Positions 17,392 to 26,745 of a stretch of DNA of 64,000 bases are shown here, piece after piece. Positions within the stretch are counted from its first letter, which is position 1. Each line of letters begins with the position of its first letter. Below the pieces are notes generated by a model that worked only from the letters and a program-made list of their open reading frames with translations, had not been told where the DNA came from and searched no databases. The position numbers and the translations under genes were made by a program. This DNA is from Sphingobacterium sp. UGAL515B_05 (GTDB taxonomy: Bacteria; Bacteroidota; Bacteroidia; Sphingobacteriales; Sphingobacteriaceae), in assembly GCF_033097525.1 (NCBI RefSeq), contig NZ_CP109907.1, forward strand, positions 4,774,001 through 4,838,000, given 5' to 3'.

Positions 17392-17682
17392 CTATTTTAA
17401 CACTTCATAATGTTCGACTGTTGGAAATGGATCGTAGTAATGGTGTAAAAGTTTCTCCCATTCCTTAAATAAGGCCGACTCCCTGAAACCAATGGTATGG
17501 TCTTCTAAAGTTTCCCATTCAACCAACAAAATGTACTGGTTATCTTTTTCAATACATTTACGTAAGGAATGCGTGATATAACCTTTACTCGCACTAATAT
17601 ACTGGCAAGCTGTTTTATAATCTCTTTCAAAATCGGACTGTTGCCCTTCAATAATTTGTAATACAGCTACTTCTAAAATCAT
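17392..17682 (-). CDS. Antibiotic biosynthesis monooxygenase (ABM) domain protein
   Basis: 96 aa from ATG 17682 (MILEVAVLQI); a longer frame reaching 17748 adds an atypical Lys-rich leader. A dimeric ferredoxin-like alpha/beta fold is suggested by EVAVLQIIEGQQSDFERDY, GYITHSLRKC, ILLVEWETLEDHTIGFRES and FKEWEKLLHHYY. Family members are small heme- or quinol-handling monooxygenases or signalling domains; no function can be fixed here. Stands alone between luxS and the LysR gene. Confidence 0.8.
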   Translation of the reverse strand: MILEVAVLQIIEGQQSDFERDYKTACQYISASKGYITHSLRKCIEKDNQYILLVEWETLEDHTIGFRESALFKEWEKLLHHYYDPFPTVEHYEVLK

Positions 17683-17800
17683 AATTCGTTTTTTTAAATA
17701 AAGTTTAGTAAATATATCAAACTTAGATAATTTGTTTTTTATATACAATACAATAACAAGCTTATCCGAACAATTTATTTGGCAATCTTCTGATGCAGGC

Positions 17801-18733
17801 TTAGCTATTATTGTTTATGCCGGCGGTATCAGGCTTAGCTTTGTTGGTTTGCGAAGCGATGATCTGAACAACTAATGGAATACCGGGATTACGATTTTGG
17901 GCATTCCAAACCAAGGAGAGCGTTGTTCGCTGCGGCAAAGTATCCAATTCAAGGAAAGTAACATCAACATGGTAGCCGTTCTTTAAAGAGGAAGGAACAA
18001 TGGCAACACCCAGTCCTTGCGCTACCATATTAAAAATGGTCAAAGCATTCACTGTCCGTAAAGTAACTTTGGGGATAAACTTATGGTCACTAAAAATACT
18101 CATCACGAGATCATAATAAGAATGGCTATAGTTTTTGGAAAATAAGATAAATGATTCATTTTTGAATGCGTCAAGACTTGCACGCGGCGACTTCAATAGG
18201 GGATGACCGTTGGGTAAAACGAGACTAAAATGCTCTGTATGTATAGGCAGGCTACATAACCCGGGTGGCGTTTCGGAAAGACGAACAAACCCTAAGTCCA
18301 GTTCTTTTTTCTCCAGCAGATCCAGCTGGGTTTCATTCGCTAGTTCGTGAAGTGTTAACTCGATATCAGGCTGCTGCTGTTTTAAATTAACAAGTAGTTC
18401 CGGCAGGATTGTTTGAACAGCTGATCCGATAAACCCCAGCTTTAAGGTGCTTATTTTACCGTTGGCAAAACTTTGAAGTTGAGTTTCAATCTGATCCAAG
18501 TGCCTAAATAGTTCTTCCACCTCCTGAAAGAGATACAGCCCCGCTTCAGTCATTTGAACATTTCGTTTATTACGCTCAAAAAGTGTTACGCCATAGGATT
18601 CCTCCAACTGTTTAATTTGTCTGCTCAAGCCTGGTTGCGCAATAAATAATTTTTCGGCAGCCCTTCTAAAATGCAGCTCTTCCGCCAATACCTTAAAATA
18701 TAGTAAATGTCTTAGCTCTATTTGATAATTCAT
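17801..18733 (-). CDS. LysR-family transcriptional regulator, divergent from hut operon
   Basis: 310 aa from ATG 18733 (MNYQIELRHLLYF); an upstream in-frame TTG at 18742 is less likely. Winged helix-turn-helix at residues about 5-65 (AEELHFRRAAEKLFIAQPGL, SRQIKQLEE, GVTLFERNKR), then the LysR substrate-binding domain (KLGFIGSAVQTILPELL, LDLGFVRL, QGLGVAIVPSS). Divergent from hutH with only about 70 bases between starts, so it probably controls histidine degradation in response to urocanate or a similar inducer; this is inferred from layout. Confidence 0.9.
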   Translation of the reverse strand: MNYQIELRHLLYFKVLAEELHFRRAAEKLFIAQPGLSRQIKQLEESYGVTLFERNKRNVQMTEAGLYLFQEVEELFRHLDQIETQLQSFANGKISTLKLGFIGSAVQTILPELLVNLKQQQPDIELTLHELANETQLDLLEKKELDLGFVRLSETPPGLCSLPIHTEHFSLVLPNGHPLLKSPRASLDAFKNESFILFSKNYSHSYYDLVMSIFSDHKFIPKVTLRTVNALTIFNMVAQGLGVAIVPSSLKNGYHVDVTFLELDTLPQRTTLSLVWNAQNRNPGIPLVVQIIASQTNKAKPDTAGINNNS

Positions 18734-18792
18734 GGTTATCAATTGATGATAAAAATGGTATTTCTAATTATCAAATATAGCAACTACATTTG
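18721..18792. promoter_or_regulatory. hut control region: dyads and -7 element
   Basis: TTTGATAATT (18721-18730) is repeated inverted as AATTATCAAA (18766-18775), and a nested dyad TTATCA/TGATAA spans 18736-18752, giving four alternating GATAA/TTATC half-sites, as expected for a LysR-type operator. TACATTTG at 18785-18792 matches the Bacteroidota -7 consensus TAnnTTTG and would start transcription just before the hutH ATG. This excludes the TTG at 18790 as a start codon. Confidence 0.65.
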
Positions 18793-18804
18793 AGTAAAGC
18801 AGTT

Positions 18805-20370
18805 ATGATAATGGAAAAATTTTTATATGGCAGTGGGCAGCTAACATGCTCCACTGCTTTAGCGATAGCAAAAGGAACAGTTACCGGGGAAATTTCCCCC
18901 GAAGTCAAGGATAAGATTGAGCAAAGCGCCAGTTATGTCAGGAAAATAGTAGAGCGCGGTGAGGTTGTCTATGGGATCAATACAGGTTTCGGTCCATTGT
19001 GTACCACACTTATTGATGCAAGTCAAACGCAGCTGTTACAGGAAAATATTCTAAAAAGCCATGCTGTCGGTATGGGAGAACCTATAGCCAACGATTTGGC
19101 CAAATTGATGCTTATTCTTAAAGTTCACGCACTTTCTAAGGGATTTTCAGGAGTCAAGTATGCGACGATTGAGCGGATTATTTGGCATATTGAAAATGAT
19201 GTCATTCCTGTGGTTCCTAAACAAGGTTCTGTGGGCGCATCGGGTGATTTGGCTCCATTGTCACATTTATTTTTACCATTGATTGGCCTAGGAAAAGTCA
19301 ACGTAGAAGGGGAGATTGTGGAGACAGCAGCCGTTTTGGAAAAACACGGTATGGCACCGGTTCAGTTGGGCGCAAAAGAGGGTCTGGCTTTAATCAATGG
19401 AACTCAATTTATGGCGGCACATGGTGTGATGGCTGTTGCCGAGTTAAATCGTGTACTTCAGAACGCTGATATTATTGCTACCTTAATGATTGAAGGCTTA
19501 AATGGTTCAATAAAACCATTTTTTACAGAATTACATCAATTACGCCCGCACCCAGGAAACCGCTATGTTGCTGCAAGCATTTTTAACATGCTTCATGGCT
19601 CGGCTATTTTGGAAAGCCACAAAGACTGTTCTCGTGTACAAGATCCCTATTCGCTGCGCTGTATCCCTCAGGTCCATGGAGCATCACGCAATGCTTGGTT
19701 TCATTTGAAGGATACCATAGAAATCGAAATAAACGCAGTGACCGACAATCCTGTGATCATTAATGATGAACTCACCATTAGTGGCGGTAGCTTTCACGGA
19801 CAGTCAATCGCTTTGCCTTTGGATTATGCCACACTGGCCGCATCGGAAATTGGCAATATTTCGGACCGAAGGGTCTATTTGTCTTTAGAAGGTCAAACCA
19901 ACGGTGTCCCAAAATTGTTAATGAAGTCAACCGGTCTCAATTCAGGATTTATGATCTTACAATATAGCACTGCCGCGATTGCAAGTGAGAATAAAGGACT
20001 TTGTTTTCCTGCAAGTGCAGATAGTATTCCTACCTCTTTAGGCCAGGAAGATCATGTCAGTATGGGATCTATTGCCGGCCGAAAATTACTGCAGGTCATT
20101 GACAATGTCGATAAAATACTAAGTATTGAACTGTTATGTGCGGCACAGGCCAAGGATTACCATCAGCCATTAAAATCGACTGCAGCATTGGAAGCTATCC
20201 ATGCAAGAATTCGTCAGTCTATTCCGCATATTGAATCCGATCAACCTATGGAAGAGCTGCTGACTGAGGCACAAAGGCTCGTAAAATCAGGCGAACTGAT
20301 CACATTGCATCGTCAATATGCTACAGGTGAGATGGAAGCGGATTTGAAACAAAGGTTTGAGATGTTTTAA
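18805..20370 (+). CDS. hutH: Histidine ammonia-lyase
   Basis: Deaminates L-histidine to urocanate, first step of histidine use. About 521 aa from ATG 18805; ATG 18811 (MEKFLYGSG) is equally possible. Contains YGINTGFGPL and the MIO-forming Ala145-Ser-Gly in GSVGASGDLAPLSH, plus QDPYSLRC and QEDHVSMGS further on. All core residues present. First gene of hutHIUG. Confidence 0.96.
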   Translation: MIMEKFLYGSGQLTCSTALAIAKGTVTGEISPEVKDKIEQSASYVRKIVERGEVVYGINTGFGPLCTTLIDASQTQLLQENILKSHAVGMGEPIANDLAKLMLILKVHALSKGFSGVKYATIERIIWHIENDVIPVVPKQGSVGASGDLAPLSHLFLPLIGLGKVNVEGEIVETAAVLEKHGMAPVQLGAKEGLALINGTQFMAAHGVMAVAELNRVLQNADIIATLMIEGLNGSIKPFFTELHQLRPHPGNRYVAASIFNMLHGSAILESHKDCSRVQDPYSLRCIPQVHGASRNAWFHLKDTIEIEINAVTDNPVIINDELTISGGSFHGQSIALPLDYATLAASEIGNISDRRVYLSLEGQTNGVPKLLMKSTGLNSGFMILQYSTAAIASENKGLCFPASADSIPTSLGQEDHVSMGSIAGRKLLQVIDNVDKILSIELLCAAQAKDYHQPLKSTAALEAIHARIRQSIPHIESDQPMEELLTEAQRLVKSGELITLHRQYATGEMEADLKQRFEMF

Positions 20371-20377
20371 ACGAAGA

Positions 20378-21628
20378 ATGATGGAAAAAGAGCTGAAATT
20401 AGTTGGACCTTTTAGGCAGGTATTAACGATGTCAAATATGCCCGAAAATGGGGCACTCCACGATAAACAATTGGCTATTATTAAAGAAGGTGGTATTTTA
20501 ATAGCAGGTAATCATATATTGGAAGTAGGGGATTTTGAGCAACTACAACTGCAATGGGGAAAGGAGGCGGCACTTGTACTTGTAGAAGGAGATCAGGTCG
20601 CTCTGCCAGGCTTTATTGATTGCCATACACATATTGCTTTTGCCGGTAATCGAGCGAATGATTTCGCCCTTCGAAATGCGGGCTCAAGCTACCTGGAGAT
20701 TGCAGCGGCAGGAGGTGGGATCTGGAGCACCGTTTCCCATACGCGGGATTGTAACGCCGAAGAATTGATTGATCTCACCATCCAGCGCGCAAATTTTCTA
20801 TTAAGGCAAGGAATCACAACAATTGAAGTTAAAAGTGGTTACGGTCTCAATGTTAAAGAAGAACTTAAGATATTACGGGTCATTCAGGAATCGGATCGTC
20901 GTACGGCATCAGACCTTATTCCAACTTGTTTGGCGGCACATATGCTCCCACGGGACTTCGACGGATCGGCAAAAGAATATCTTCATCTGATCACAACAGA
21001 TCTTTTTCCCCTATTGAAATCAGAAGGGTTGTCGAATCGGATTGACGCATTTATCGAAAAAACGGCTTTTCAGGGGGAAGACGTTGTGGCCTATTTACGA
21101 AAAGCAAAAGAAATGGGTTTTGATCTGACGATTCATGCCGATCAGTTTACCACTTCGGGAAGTCAGATTGCTGTAGAACTCGGTGCGCATTCTGCGGATC
21201 ATCTTGAAGCATCAACTGCGGCTGAAATAGAACTCATCGCACACTCAGCTACTGTTGCTGTGGCGCTGCCTGCAGCCTCCATTGGCCTCGGATGTGGTTT
21301 TACACCTGCTAGAAAGTTGCTGGATGCAGGGGCATGTTTGGCAATAGGAAGTGACTGGAATCCAGGTTCCGCGCCCATGGGACAGTTACTGACGAGTGCG
21401 AGTATTTTGGCAACAGCAGAAAAGTTGACGAATGCTGAGCTGCTTGCAGCACTAACCTACCGTGCTGCAAAAGCCTTAAATCTGTCGGATCGCGGCGTAT
21501 TGACCAAGGGCATGAAAGCAGACTTCAGTTTATTTAAAACAGATAATTATCAGGATATTACTTACTACCAAGGAAGCTTGCAGCCTACGGCAGTATGGAA
21601 AAATGGTCAGGAAGTATTCTCAATATAA
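20378..21628 (+). CDS. hutI: Imidazolonepropionase
   Basis: Hydrolyses 4-imidazolone-5-propanoate to formimidoylglutamate, third step of the hut pathway. About 416 aa from ATG 20378 or 20381 (MEKELKLVGP); the open frame overlapping hutH is too early. Amidohydrolase metal site FIDCHTHIAFAGNR, then EVKSGYGLN, LAAHMLP, HADQF, SADHLE and IGSDWNPGS (metal Asp). Lies 7 bases after hutH. Confidence 0.96.
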   Translation: MMEKELKLVGPFRQVLTMSNMPENGALHDKQLAIIKEGGILIAGNHILEVGDFEQLQLQWGKEAALVLVEGDQVALPGFIDCHTHIAFAGNRANDFALRNAGSSYLEIAAAGGGIWSTVSHTRDCNAEELIDLTIQRANFLLRQGITTIEVKSGYGLNVKEELKILRVIQESDRRTASDLIPTCLAAHMLPRDFDGSAKEYLHLITTDLFPLLKSEGLSNRIDAFIEKTAFQGEDVVAYLRKAKEMGFDLTIHADQFTTSGSQIAVELGAHSADHLEASTAAEIELIAHSATVAVALPAASIGLGCGFTPARKLLDAGACLAIGSDWNPGSAPMGQLLTSASILATAEKLTNAELLAALTYRAAKALNLSDRGVLTKGMKADFSLFKTDNYQDITYYQGSLQPTAVWKNGQEVFSI

Positions 21629-21632
21629 TAAC

Positions 21633-23651
21633 ATGGAAGATACATTTAAGCGCGAGGTTGCGGAAGGTATTCCGACCGTATTACCTCCAAAAGTAGAACG
21701 AGATCATACAATAAGTCATGCGCCCAGACGAAAGGATATTCTCACCAAGTCGGAGGAAAAGCTGGCCCTACGGAATGCATTGCGTTATTTCCCGAAACCA
21801 TGGCATGCCGTTTTAGCGCCTGAGTTTTTAGAGGAGCTTCGTGCCTATGGCCGAATCTACATGTACCGTTTTAGACCCGAATATGCCATGTATGCTCGAC
21901 CAATAGATGATTATCCAGCAGTGAGTAAGCAGGCGGCGGCTATTATGTTGATGATTCAGAACAACCTCGATCCAGCTGTAGCACAACATCCCCATGAACT
22001 GATTACCTATGGCGGGAATGGAGCTGTTTTCCAAAATTGGGCGCAATATCGCCTCACCATGCAGTATCTTTCGCAGATGACAGATGAACAAACGTTACAT
22101 CTTTACAGTGGTCATCCAATGGGGCTTTTCCCTTCCGCACAGCATGCGCCTCGTGTTGTTGTAACCAATGGCATGATGATTCCAAACTATTCGAAACCGG
22201 ATGACTGGGAACGTTTTAACGCCTTAGGTGTTACACAATATGGACAGATGACAGCAGGTTCCTATATGTATATTGGTCCGCAGGGTATTGTGCATGGCAC
22301 CACAATTACTGTCATGAACGCTTTCCGGAAACATTTGGCAAAGGAAGATTCAATTCAAGGCAAGGTATTTTTGACTTCTGGGTTGGGAGGAATGAGTGGT
22401 GCACAGCCCAAAGCAGGTAATATTGCCGGCTGTATCACCGTATGTGCCGAAATAAATCCCGCTGCGGCAAGAAAACGCCATGAACAGGGTTGGGTAGACC
22501 GATTGGTAGAAAACATCGATGAACTCGTTGAACAGGTGCAGTTGGCGATGGATCAAAAGGAAACAATTTCCTTCGCCTATATCGGTAATATTGTCGAAGT
22601 GTGGGAAGCCTTTGATCGCGAAAATATTCACATCACGGTAGGATCTGATCAAACATCATTACATAATCCTTGGTCTGGAGGCTATTATCCGATGGGGTTA
22701 ACCTTTGCAGAATCCAATGCGTTGTTAGCGACCGATCCTGACCGGTTTAAGCGATGTGTCCAAGAAAGCTTGATACGACATGTCGATGCCATCAATAAGC
22801 ATGTAGCCAAAGGAACCTATTTCTTTGATTACGGTAACGCGTTTCTGTTGGAGAGCAGTCGTGCTGGTGCAGCGGTTTGGAATGATAAAAAGGATCAATT
22901 CTGCTACCCATCTTATGTACAAGATATTCTTGGCCCAATGTGTTTTGACTATGGTTTTGGACCCTTTCGCTGGGTTTGCACGTCTGGAAAGGCTTCGGAT
23001 CTTCAAAAATCAGACGAAATAGCCATGACAGTTTTAGAAAAGCTTCGAAAAGAAGCCCCTATGGAGATTCAGCAGCAGATGCAAGATAATATTCAATGGA
23101 TTAAAGAAGCTGGTAAAAATAGACTTGTAGTAGGCTCTCAGGCGCGTATTCTTTATGCAGATTCAAATGGACGTATTGCCATAGCAAAGGCTTTTAATGA
23201 AGCCGTAAAAAGTGGCTTATTTGAAGCACCTATTGTTTTGGGAAGAGACCATCATGATGTGAGCGGTACCGATTCACCTTATCGGGAGACCAGTAATATC
23301 TACGACGGCAGTCAATTTACAGCAGATATGGCTATTCATAACGTCATTGGCGACAGTTTCCGGGGGGCCACTTGGGTATCTATTCACAATGGCGGCGGAG
23401 TCGGTTGGGGTGAAGTCATCAACGGTGGCTTCGGTCTACTGCTAGATGGCTCAGCAGAAGCAGCTTTTAAATTGGAAACGATGCTGTATTTTGATGTGAA
23501 TAATGGGATTGCCAGGCGCGCCTGGGCTAGAAATAAGGAAGCTAATCAGGCGCTAGATCGTGCAATGGAGAGAAATTCCACATTGCAGGTTACGCGCGCG
23601 CAACTTGTAGATGACGATATTATCGAACAATTATTTAATCTGGGCGAATGA
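21633..23651 (+). CDS. hutU: Urocanate hydratase, long Bacteroidota form
   Basis: Hydrates urocanate to imidazolonepropionate with tightly bound NAD. 672 aa from ATG 21633 (MEDTFKREVAEG), about 115 longer than the Pseudomonas enzyme, as is usual in this phylum. Signatures: LYSGHPMGLFPS, YIGPQGIVHGT, FLTSGLGGMSGAQPKAG (NAD site), YFFDYGNAFLLESSRAGA, DYGFGPFRWVCTSG, HHDVSGTDSPYRETS and WVSIHNGGGVGWGEV. Ends in an ATGA overlap with hutG. Confidence 0.96.
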   Translation: MEDTFKREVAEGIPTVLPPKVERDHTISHAPRRKDILTKSEEKLALRNALRYFPKPWHAVLAPEFLEELRAYGRIYMYRFRPEYAMYARPIDDYPAVSKQAAAIMLMIQNNLDPAVAQHPHELITYGGNGAVFQNWAQYRLTMQYLSQMTDEQTLHLYSGHPMGLFPSAQHAPRVVVTNGMMIPNYSKPDDWERFNALGVTQYGQMTAGSYMYIGPQGIVHGTTITVMNAFRKHLAKEDSIQGKVFLTSGLGGMSGAQPKAGNIAGCITVCAEINPAAARKRHEQGWVDRLVENIDELVEQVQLAMDQKETISFAYIGNIVEVWEAFDRENIHITVGSDQTSLHNPWSGGYYPMGLTFAESNALLATDPDRFKRCVQESLIRHVDAINKHVAKGTYFFDYGNAFLLESSRAGAAVWNDKKDQFCYPSYVQDILGPMCFDYGFGPFRWVCTSGKASDLQKSDEIAMTVLEKLRKEAPMEIQQQMQDNIQWIKEAGKNRLVVGSQARILYADSNGRIAIAKAFNEAVKSGLFEAPIVLGRDHHDVSGTDSPYRETSNIYDGSQFTADMAIHNVIGDSFRGATWVSIHNGGGVGWGEVINGGFGLLLDGSAEAAFKLETMLYFDVNNGIARRAWARNKEANQALDRAMERNSTLQVTRAQLVDDDIIEQLFNLGE

Positions 23652-24652
23652 ACTTATTGTTGAATAATCCGGAAATATATAACAAAGGAGACCAAGCGGT
23701 CTGGAAGGGGCGTATCGATGGCCAGGATCGTGAATGGATGCGTTGGCATCAATTAATGGATTGTGTTGATCTTCTCGAGCAGCCCAATTTAAGGCAGTCC
23801 ATTGCTTTTCTCGGATTCTGTAGCGATGAGGGTGTTGCACGCAATCAAGGTCGTGTAGGGGCCAAAGATGGACCGACAGCACTCCGGAATGTATTAACAA
23901 ACCTTCCTGTCCATTTTTCTGATAAACTAAAACTTAAAGATTGTGGTGATATACTTTTAAAAGACAATGATTTAGAGTTGTCTCAGCAGGGGCTAGGGGC
24001 TGCTTTAAATTGTATTCTCGAACAAGAAGGATTTCCAGTCATCTTAGGTGGTGGCCATGAAGTAGCTTATGGCCATTATTTGGGTGTTAAAGAATTTTTA
24101 AAGAGTCGTAATCAAAGTCTTGGCATTATTAATTTGGATGCCCATTTAGACATCCGTCCATTGGAGGATGGCAAAGGAAATTCTGGAACGGGCTTCTTTC
24201 AAATCGAGCAGGATCAGTCTAAAGCTGATTTGCCATTTCATTACTTAGCAATTGGTATTCAGGAAATTAGTAACACCAAGGGATTGTTGGACTATGCCAA
24301 AGAGAAGGATGTGCAGATTATTGAAAGAGAGAGTTTGATCATTGAAAAGCTTGATTTAATTAGGGAAAAAATTGTTCGTTTCTCCAAATCGGTGGATTAT
24401 GTGTATTTGACGATTGATCTTGATGCTTTCGCAGCAGCCTATGCGCCGGGAGTAAGTGCATTGGCATTTAACGGTATTGTCCCGGATCAGCTATTTTTTA
24501 CAATTTATGATATTCTTTTAGATCTACCCAATATAAGATCTGTCGATTTTGCCGAATTAAACCCTTATTTTGACATAGATTCCAGAACAGCCAAATTGGC
24601 AGCTGATCTGATATTTAAGTTGACAAACAAAATAGCAACAAAAATTGATTAA
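23648..24652 (+). CDS. hutG: Formimidoylglutamase
   Basis: Last hut step: formimidoylglutamate to glutamate plus formamide. 334 aa of the arginase/agmatinase superfamily with binuclear Mn ligands in GGGHEVAYGH, INLDAHLDIR and LTIDLDAFAAAYAPG. The start overlaps the hutU stop by four bases (ATGA), indicating translational coupling. A strong hairpin follows 40 bases downstream. Confidence 0.94.
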   Translation: MNLLLNNPEIYNKGDQAVWKGRIDGQDREWMRWHQLMDCVDLLEQPNLRQSIAFLGFCSDEGVARNQGRVGAKDGPTALRNVLTNLPVHFSDKLKLKDCGDILLKDNDLELSQQGLGAALNCILEQEGFPVILGGGHEVAYGHYLGVKEFLKSRNQSLGIINLDAHLDIRPLEDGKGNSGTGFFQIEQDQSKADLPFHYLAIGIQEISNTKGLLDYAKEKDVQIIERESLIIEKLDLIREKIVRFSKSVDYVYLTIDLDAFAAAYAPGVSALAFNGIVPDQLFFTIYDILLDLPNIRSVDFAELNPYFDIDSRTAKLAADLIFKLTNKIATKID

Positions 24653-24684
24653 GAAATATACTGTAAAGTATATTGTTGTTGATA

Positions 24685-24726
24685 AAAAAAGGTTAGGTTT
24701 TCTTTGAAAAAAGCCTAACCTTTTTC
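24685..24726. terminator. Terminator of the hut operon
   Basis: GGTTAGG (24691-24697) pairs with CCTAACC (24714-24720), extended by A/T pairs, with A and T runs outside. Can serve both the hut operon and the convergent acetyltransferase gene. Confidence 0.85.
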
Positions 24727-24744
24727 TCATTATTAGGAGAGGTA

Positions 24745-25032
24745 TTAAAAAAGTACATCGGCTAATGTGGGATCCTTATCAAAAACTGATTTTGCAAATG
24801 GACATAGTGGCATAATTTTTAAATGTTCTCTGCGGGCATAAGCAACTGCTGCCATTAACATTTGTTTGCCTAGCCCTTTCCCAGCATACTCGGAGCCCAC
24901 TTCTGTATGATCTATGATGAATTTTGTAGGGCCAGCCCAAGTGTATGTCATTTGTGCAACGGAATTTTCCTGATCGATAACCTCAAAGCTACCATGTTTG
25001 TCGTTATTTTTTTGTATTACTTCCATGAGCAT
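24745..25032 (-). CDS. GNAT-type N-acetyltransferase, YjdJ-like
   Basis: 95 aa, the size of the minimal single-domain GCN5-related family. The acetyl-CoA loop is VGSEYAGKGLGKQMLMAAVAYAR, followed by LKIMPLCPFAKSVFDKDP, typical of the YjdJ/Gtn5 subgroup. ATG 25032 and ATG 25026 (MEVIQKNN) are both possible. Substrate unknown. Confidence 0.88.
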   Translation of the reverse strand: MLMEVIQKNNDKHGSFEVIDQENSVAQMTYTWAGPTKFIIDHTEVGSEYAGKGLGKQMLMAAVAYARREHLKIMPLCPFAKSVFDKDPTLADVLF

Positions 25033-25118
25033 GAAGATAATTAAAGGAAATTACAAAATAAACAAAATTCAACAATATATAACATGAACAGTTTTCGCTG
25101 GGTGGATCGTAGTTTTGT

Positions 25119-25251
25119 AATAAATCTGTTGTTTTAATCATTTGGTTAATTATTGTCGTATCTTCAGGTAGCTTCTAAAAATTGCTATTTTCATTATTTG
25201 GATTATATAATTGGTTTCCCCGTATTTTGTAAAAGTGCGGGGATTTTTTTT
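25119..25251 (+). ncRNA. Candidate small RNA or leader ending in an orphan terminator
   Basis: On the plus strand a GC-capped hairpin (CCCCG 25218-25222 with CGGGG 25238-25242, extended by weaker pairs) followed by eight T ends at 25251, but no plus-strand gene lies upstream: the preceding gene runs the other way. TAGTTTTG near 25111-25118 matches TAnnTTTG and could start a transcript of about 130 bases. No family recognised. Confidence 0.35.
25218..25251 (+). terminator. Orphan intrinsic terminator
   Basis: Stem CCCCG/CGGGG with extra inner pairs and an eight-T tail, between divergently transcribed genes. It overlaps the -33 element of the next promoter. Confidence 0.75.
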
Positions 25252-25278
25252 GAATAGCTAATATTTTTAGTATGTTTG
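25249..25278 (+). promoter_or_regulatory. Promoter of the exonuclease/GIY-YIG gene
   Basis: TTTG (25249-25252) and TATGTTTG (25271-25278) are 18 bases apart, matching the Bacteroidota -33/-7 pattern. The ATG is 9 bases after the -7 element, so the leader is very short. Confidence 0.6.
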
Positions 25279-25287
25279 CTTTGCGTT

Positions 25288-26745
25288 ATGAGTGTAAATC
25301 AAAGCAAAAAACAAGAGTTTGCCATTGTGGACATAGAGACTACAGGCGGCAATGCAAAATCAAGTCGGATTACGGAGGTTGCCATTGTTATTCACGATGG
25401 TAATCAAGTGTTGGAACGTTGGGAAACATTGGTTAATCCAGGGAAAGAAATTCCGAATTCGATTTTTGCACTTACTGGCATCGATAATGAGATGGTAAAG
25501 GATGCTCCATTATTTGATGAAGTAGCCGAACATATTTATGGAATGCTTGAAGACCGTATTTTTGTTGCACATAATGTAAATTTTGACTATTCATTCATCC
25601 GATTTCAACTTCAGGAATCGGGCTTCGAGTGGTCAGCTATAAAATTATGTACGGTACGCTATGCACGAAAAATAAAGCCGGGATTATTATCCTATAGTTT
25701 AGGACGTCTATGTGATTATTTAGATATCCCTATTGAAAATAGGCATCGTGCGGGCGGTGACGCCAATGCAACGGCTATTCTTTTTGCTTATTTAAAAGCG
25801 CTGGATACCGAGCAGGTCTTTCAGGATATGATTAAACATAAAGCACTAGACCAACGTTTTCCCCCGCATTTAAATCCGTCAGAGTATGAGCAATTGCCTA
25901 ATGAGGCCGGAGTTTATTATTTTCATGACAAACTTGGAAAAGTTATTTATGTTGGCAAGGCCGTAAATATCAAAAAAAGAGTATTGTCCCATTTTACGGG
26001 AAATAATATTCAAGCACAAAGGCAGAATTTTTTAAAAGAAATTCATCATATAAGTTACGAATGCTGTGGCACAGAGCTTATGGCACTTCTTTTGGAATGT
26101 GCAGAGATTAAAAGGTTTTGGCCAAAATATAATCGGGCGCTTAAGCGATATGAACCCAAATTCGGTTTGTTCTCTTATGAGGATCAAAATGGCTACCTCC
26201 ACCTGGCTATTGGGAAGATAATAAAGGGACAAGCGTGTATCCAATTGTTTCAACGTGAATATGATGCGATTCAATTGCTGCAAACATTTATTCGGGAGGG
26301 GGATATTAATCCGCAATTTTGTCAGTTTGGTCATGCCAGCTTGACCACGAAATCCATAAAAAAGAATGATTTGCCTGACCGAATCCTGCATAATACGAGA
26401 GTTGAACGTTGTATTGAGGAGTGGCTTAGGGAGCGACCGTCTTACGTCCTGATCGATAAAGGACGTAATTCCGATGAAAAAAGCTGTATCGTCATTGAAA
26501 ATGGTCTTTTTTATGGAATGGGTTATATTGACCAATATTGTCAATGTAACGAGCTTGAAGACATAAAAAGGCAGGTCAATAAATATCAAAGTAATCACTA
26601 CATGATGGAATTGGTCAAAATGGCCGCAGAAAGGCAGCCTAATAAAGTACATTTCCTAACAAAATCTACGCTCCTCGCTGTTGCAGCAGAACCCAATTTA
26701 TCTTATGACAAAATGTCTCCGAATAACCTTTTTAACTTTGTCTGA
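25288..26745 (+). CDS. DnaQ-like exonuclease fused to a GIY-YIG nuclease domain
   Basis: 485 aa from ATG 25288. Residues about 10-170 are a DEDDh 3'-5' exonuclease: VDIETTG (Exo I), HNVNFDYSF (Exo II), HRAGGDANAT (Exo III His and Asp). About 200-280 is a UvrC-type GIY-YIG domain: NEAGVYYFHD, KVIYVGKAVNIKKRVLSHF. The remaining 200 residues have no recognised domain. The architecture matches the DNA-polymerase-epsilon/UvrC-like nuclease family of several phyla, thought to act in repair. Single gene with its own promoter and terminator. Confidence 0.9.
   Translation: MSVNQSKKQEFAIVDIETTGGNAKSSRITEVAIVIHDGNQVLERWETLVNPGKEIPNSIFALTGIDNEMVKDAPLFDEVAEHIYGMLEDRIFVAHNVNFDYSFIRFQLQESGFEWSAIKLCTVRYARKIKPGLLSYSLGRLCDYLDIPIENRHRAGGDANATAILFAYLKALDTEQVFQDMIKHKALDQRFPPHLNPSEYEQLPNEAGVYYFHDKLGKVIYVGKAVNIKKRVLSHFTGNNIQAQRQNFLKEIHHISYECCGTELMALLLECAEIKRFWPKYNRALKRYEPKFGLFSYEDQNGYLHLAIGKIIKGQACIQLFQREYDAIQLLQTFIREGDINPQFCQFGHASLTTKSIKKNDLPDRILHNTRVERCIEEWLRERPSYVLIDKGRNSDEKSCIVIENGLFYGMGYIDQYCQCNELEDIKRQVNKYQSNHYMMELVKMAAERQPNKVHFLTKSTLLAVAAEPNLSYDKMSPNNLFNFV

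Noticed and set aside
18790..18804. TTG start of hutH
   Set aside because: It lies inside the TACATTTG promoter element, so it would not be transcribed.
26032..26652. 206-codon open frame on the minus strand inside the exonuclease/GIY-YIG gene
   Set aside because: Wholly antisense to a gene with clear catalytic motifs; no recognisable domain.
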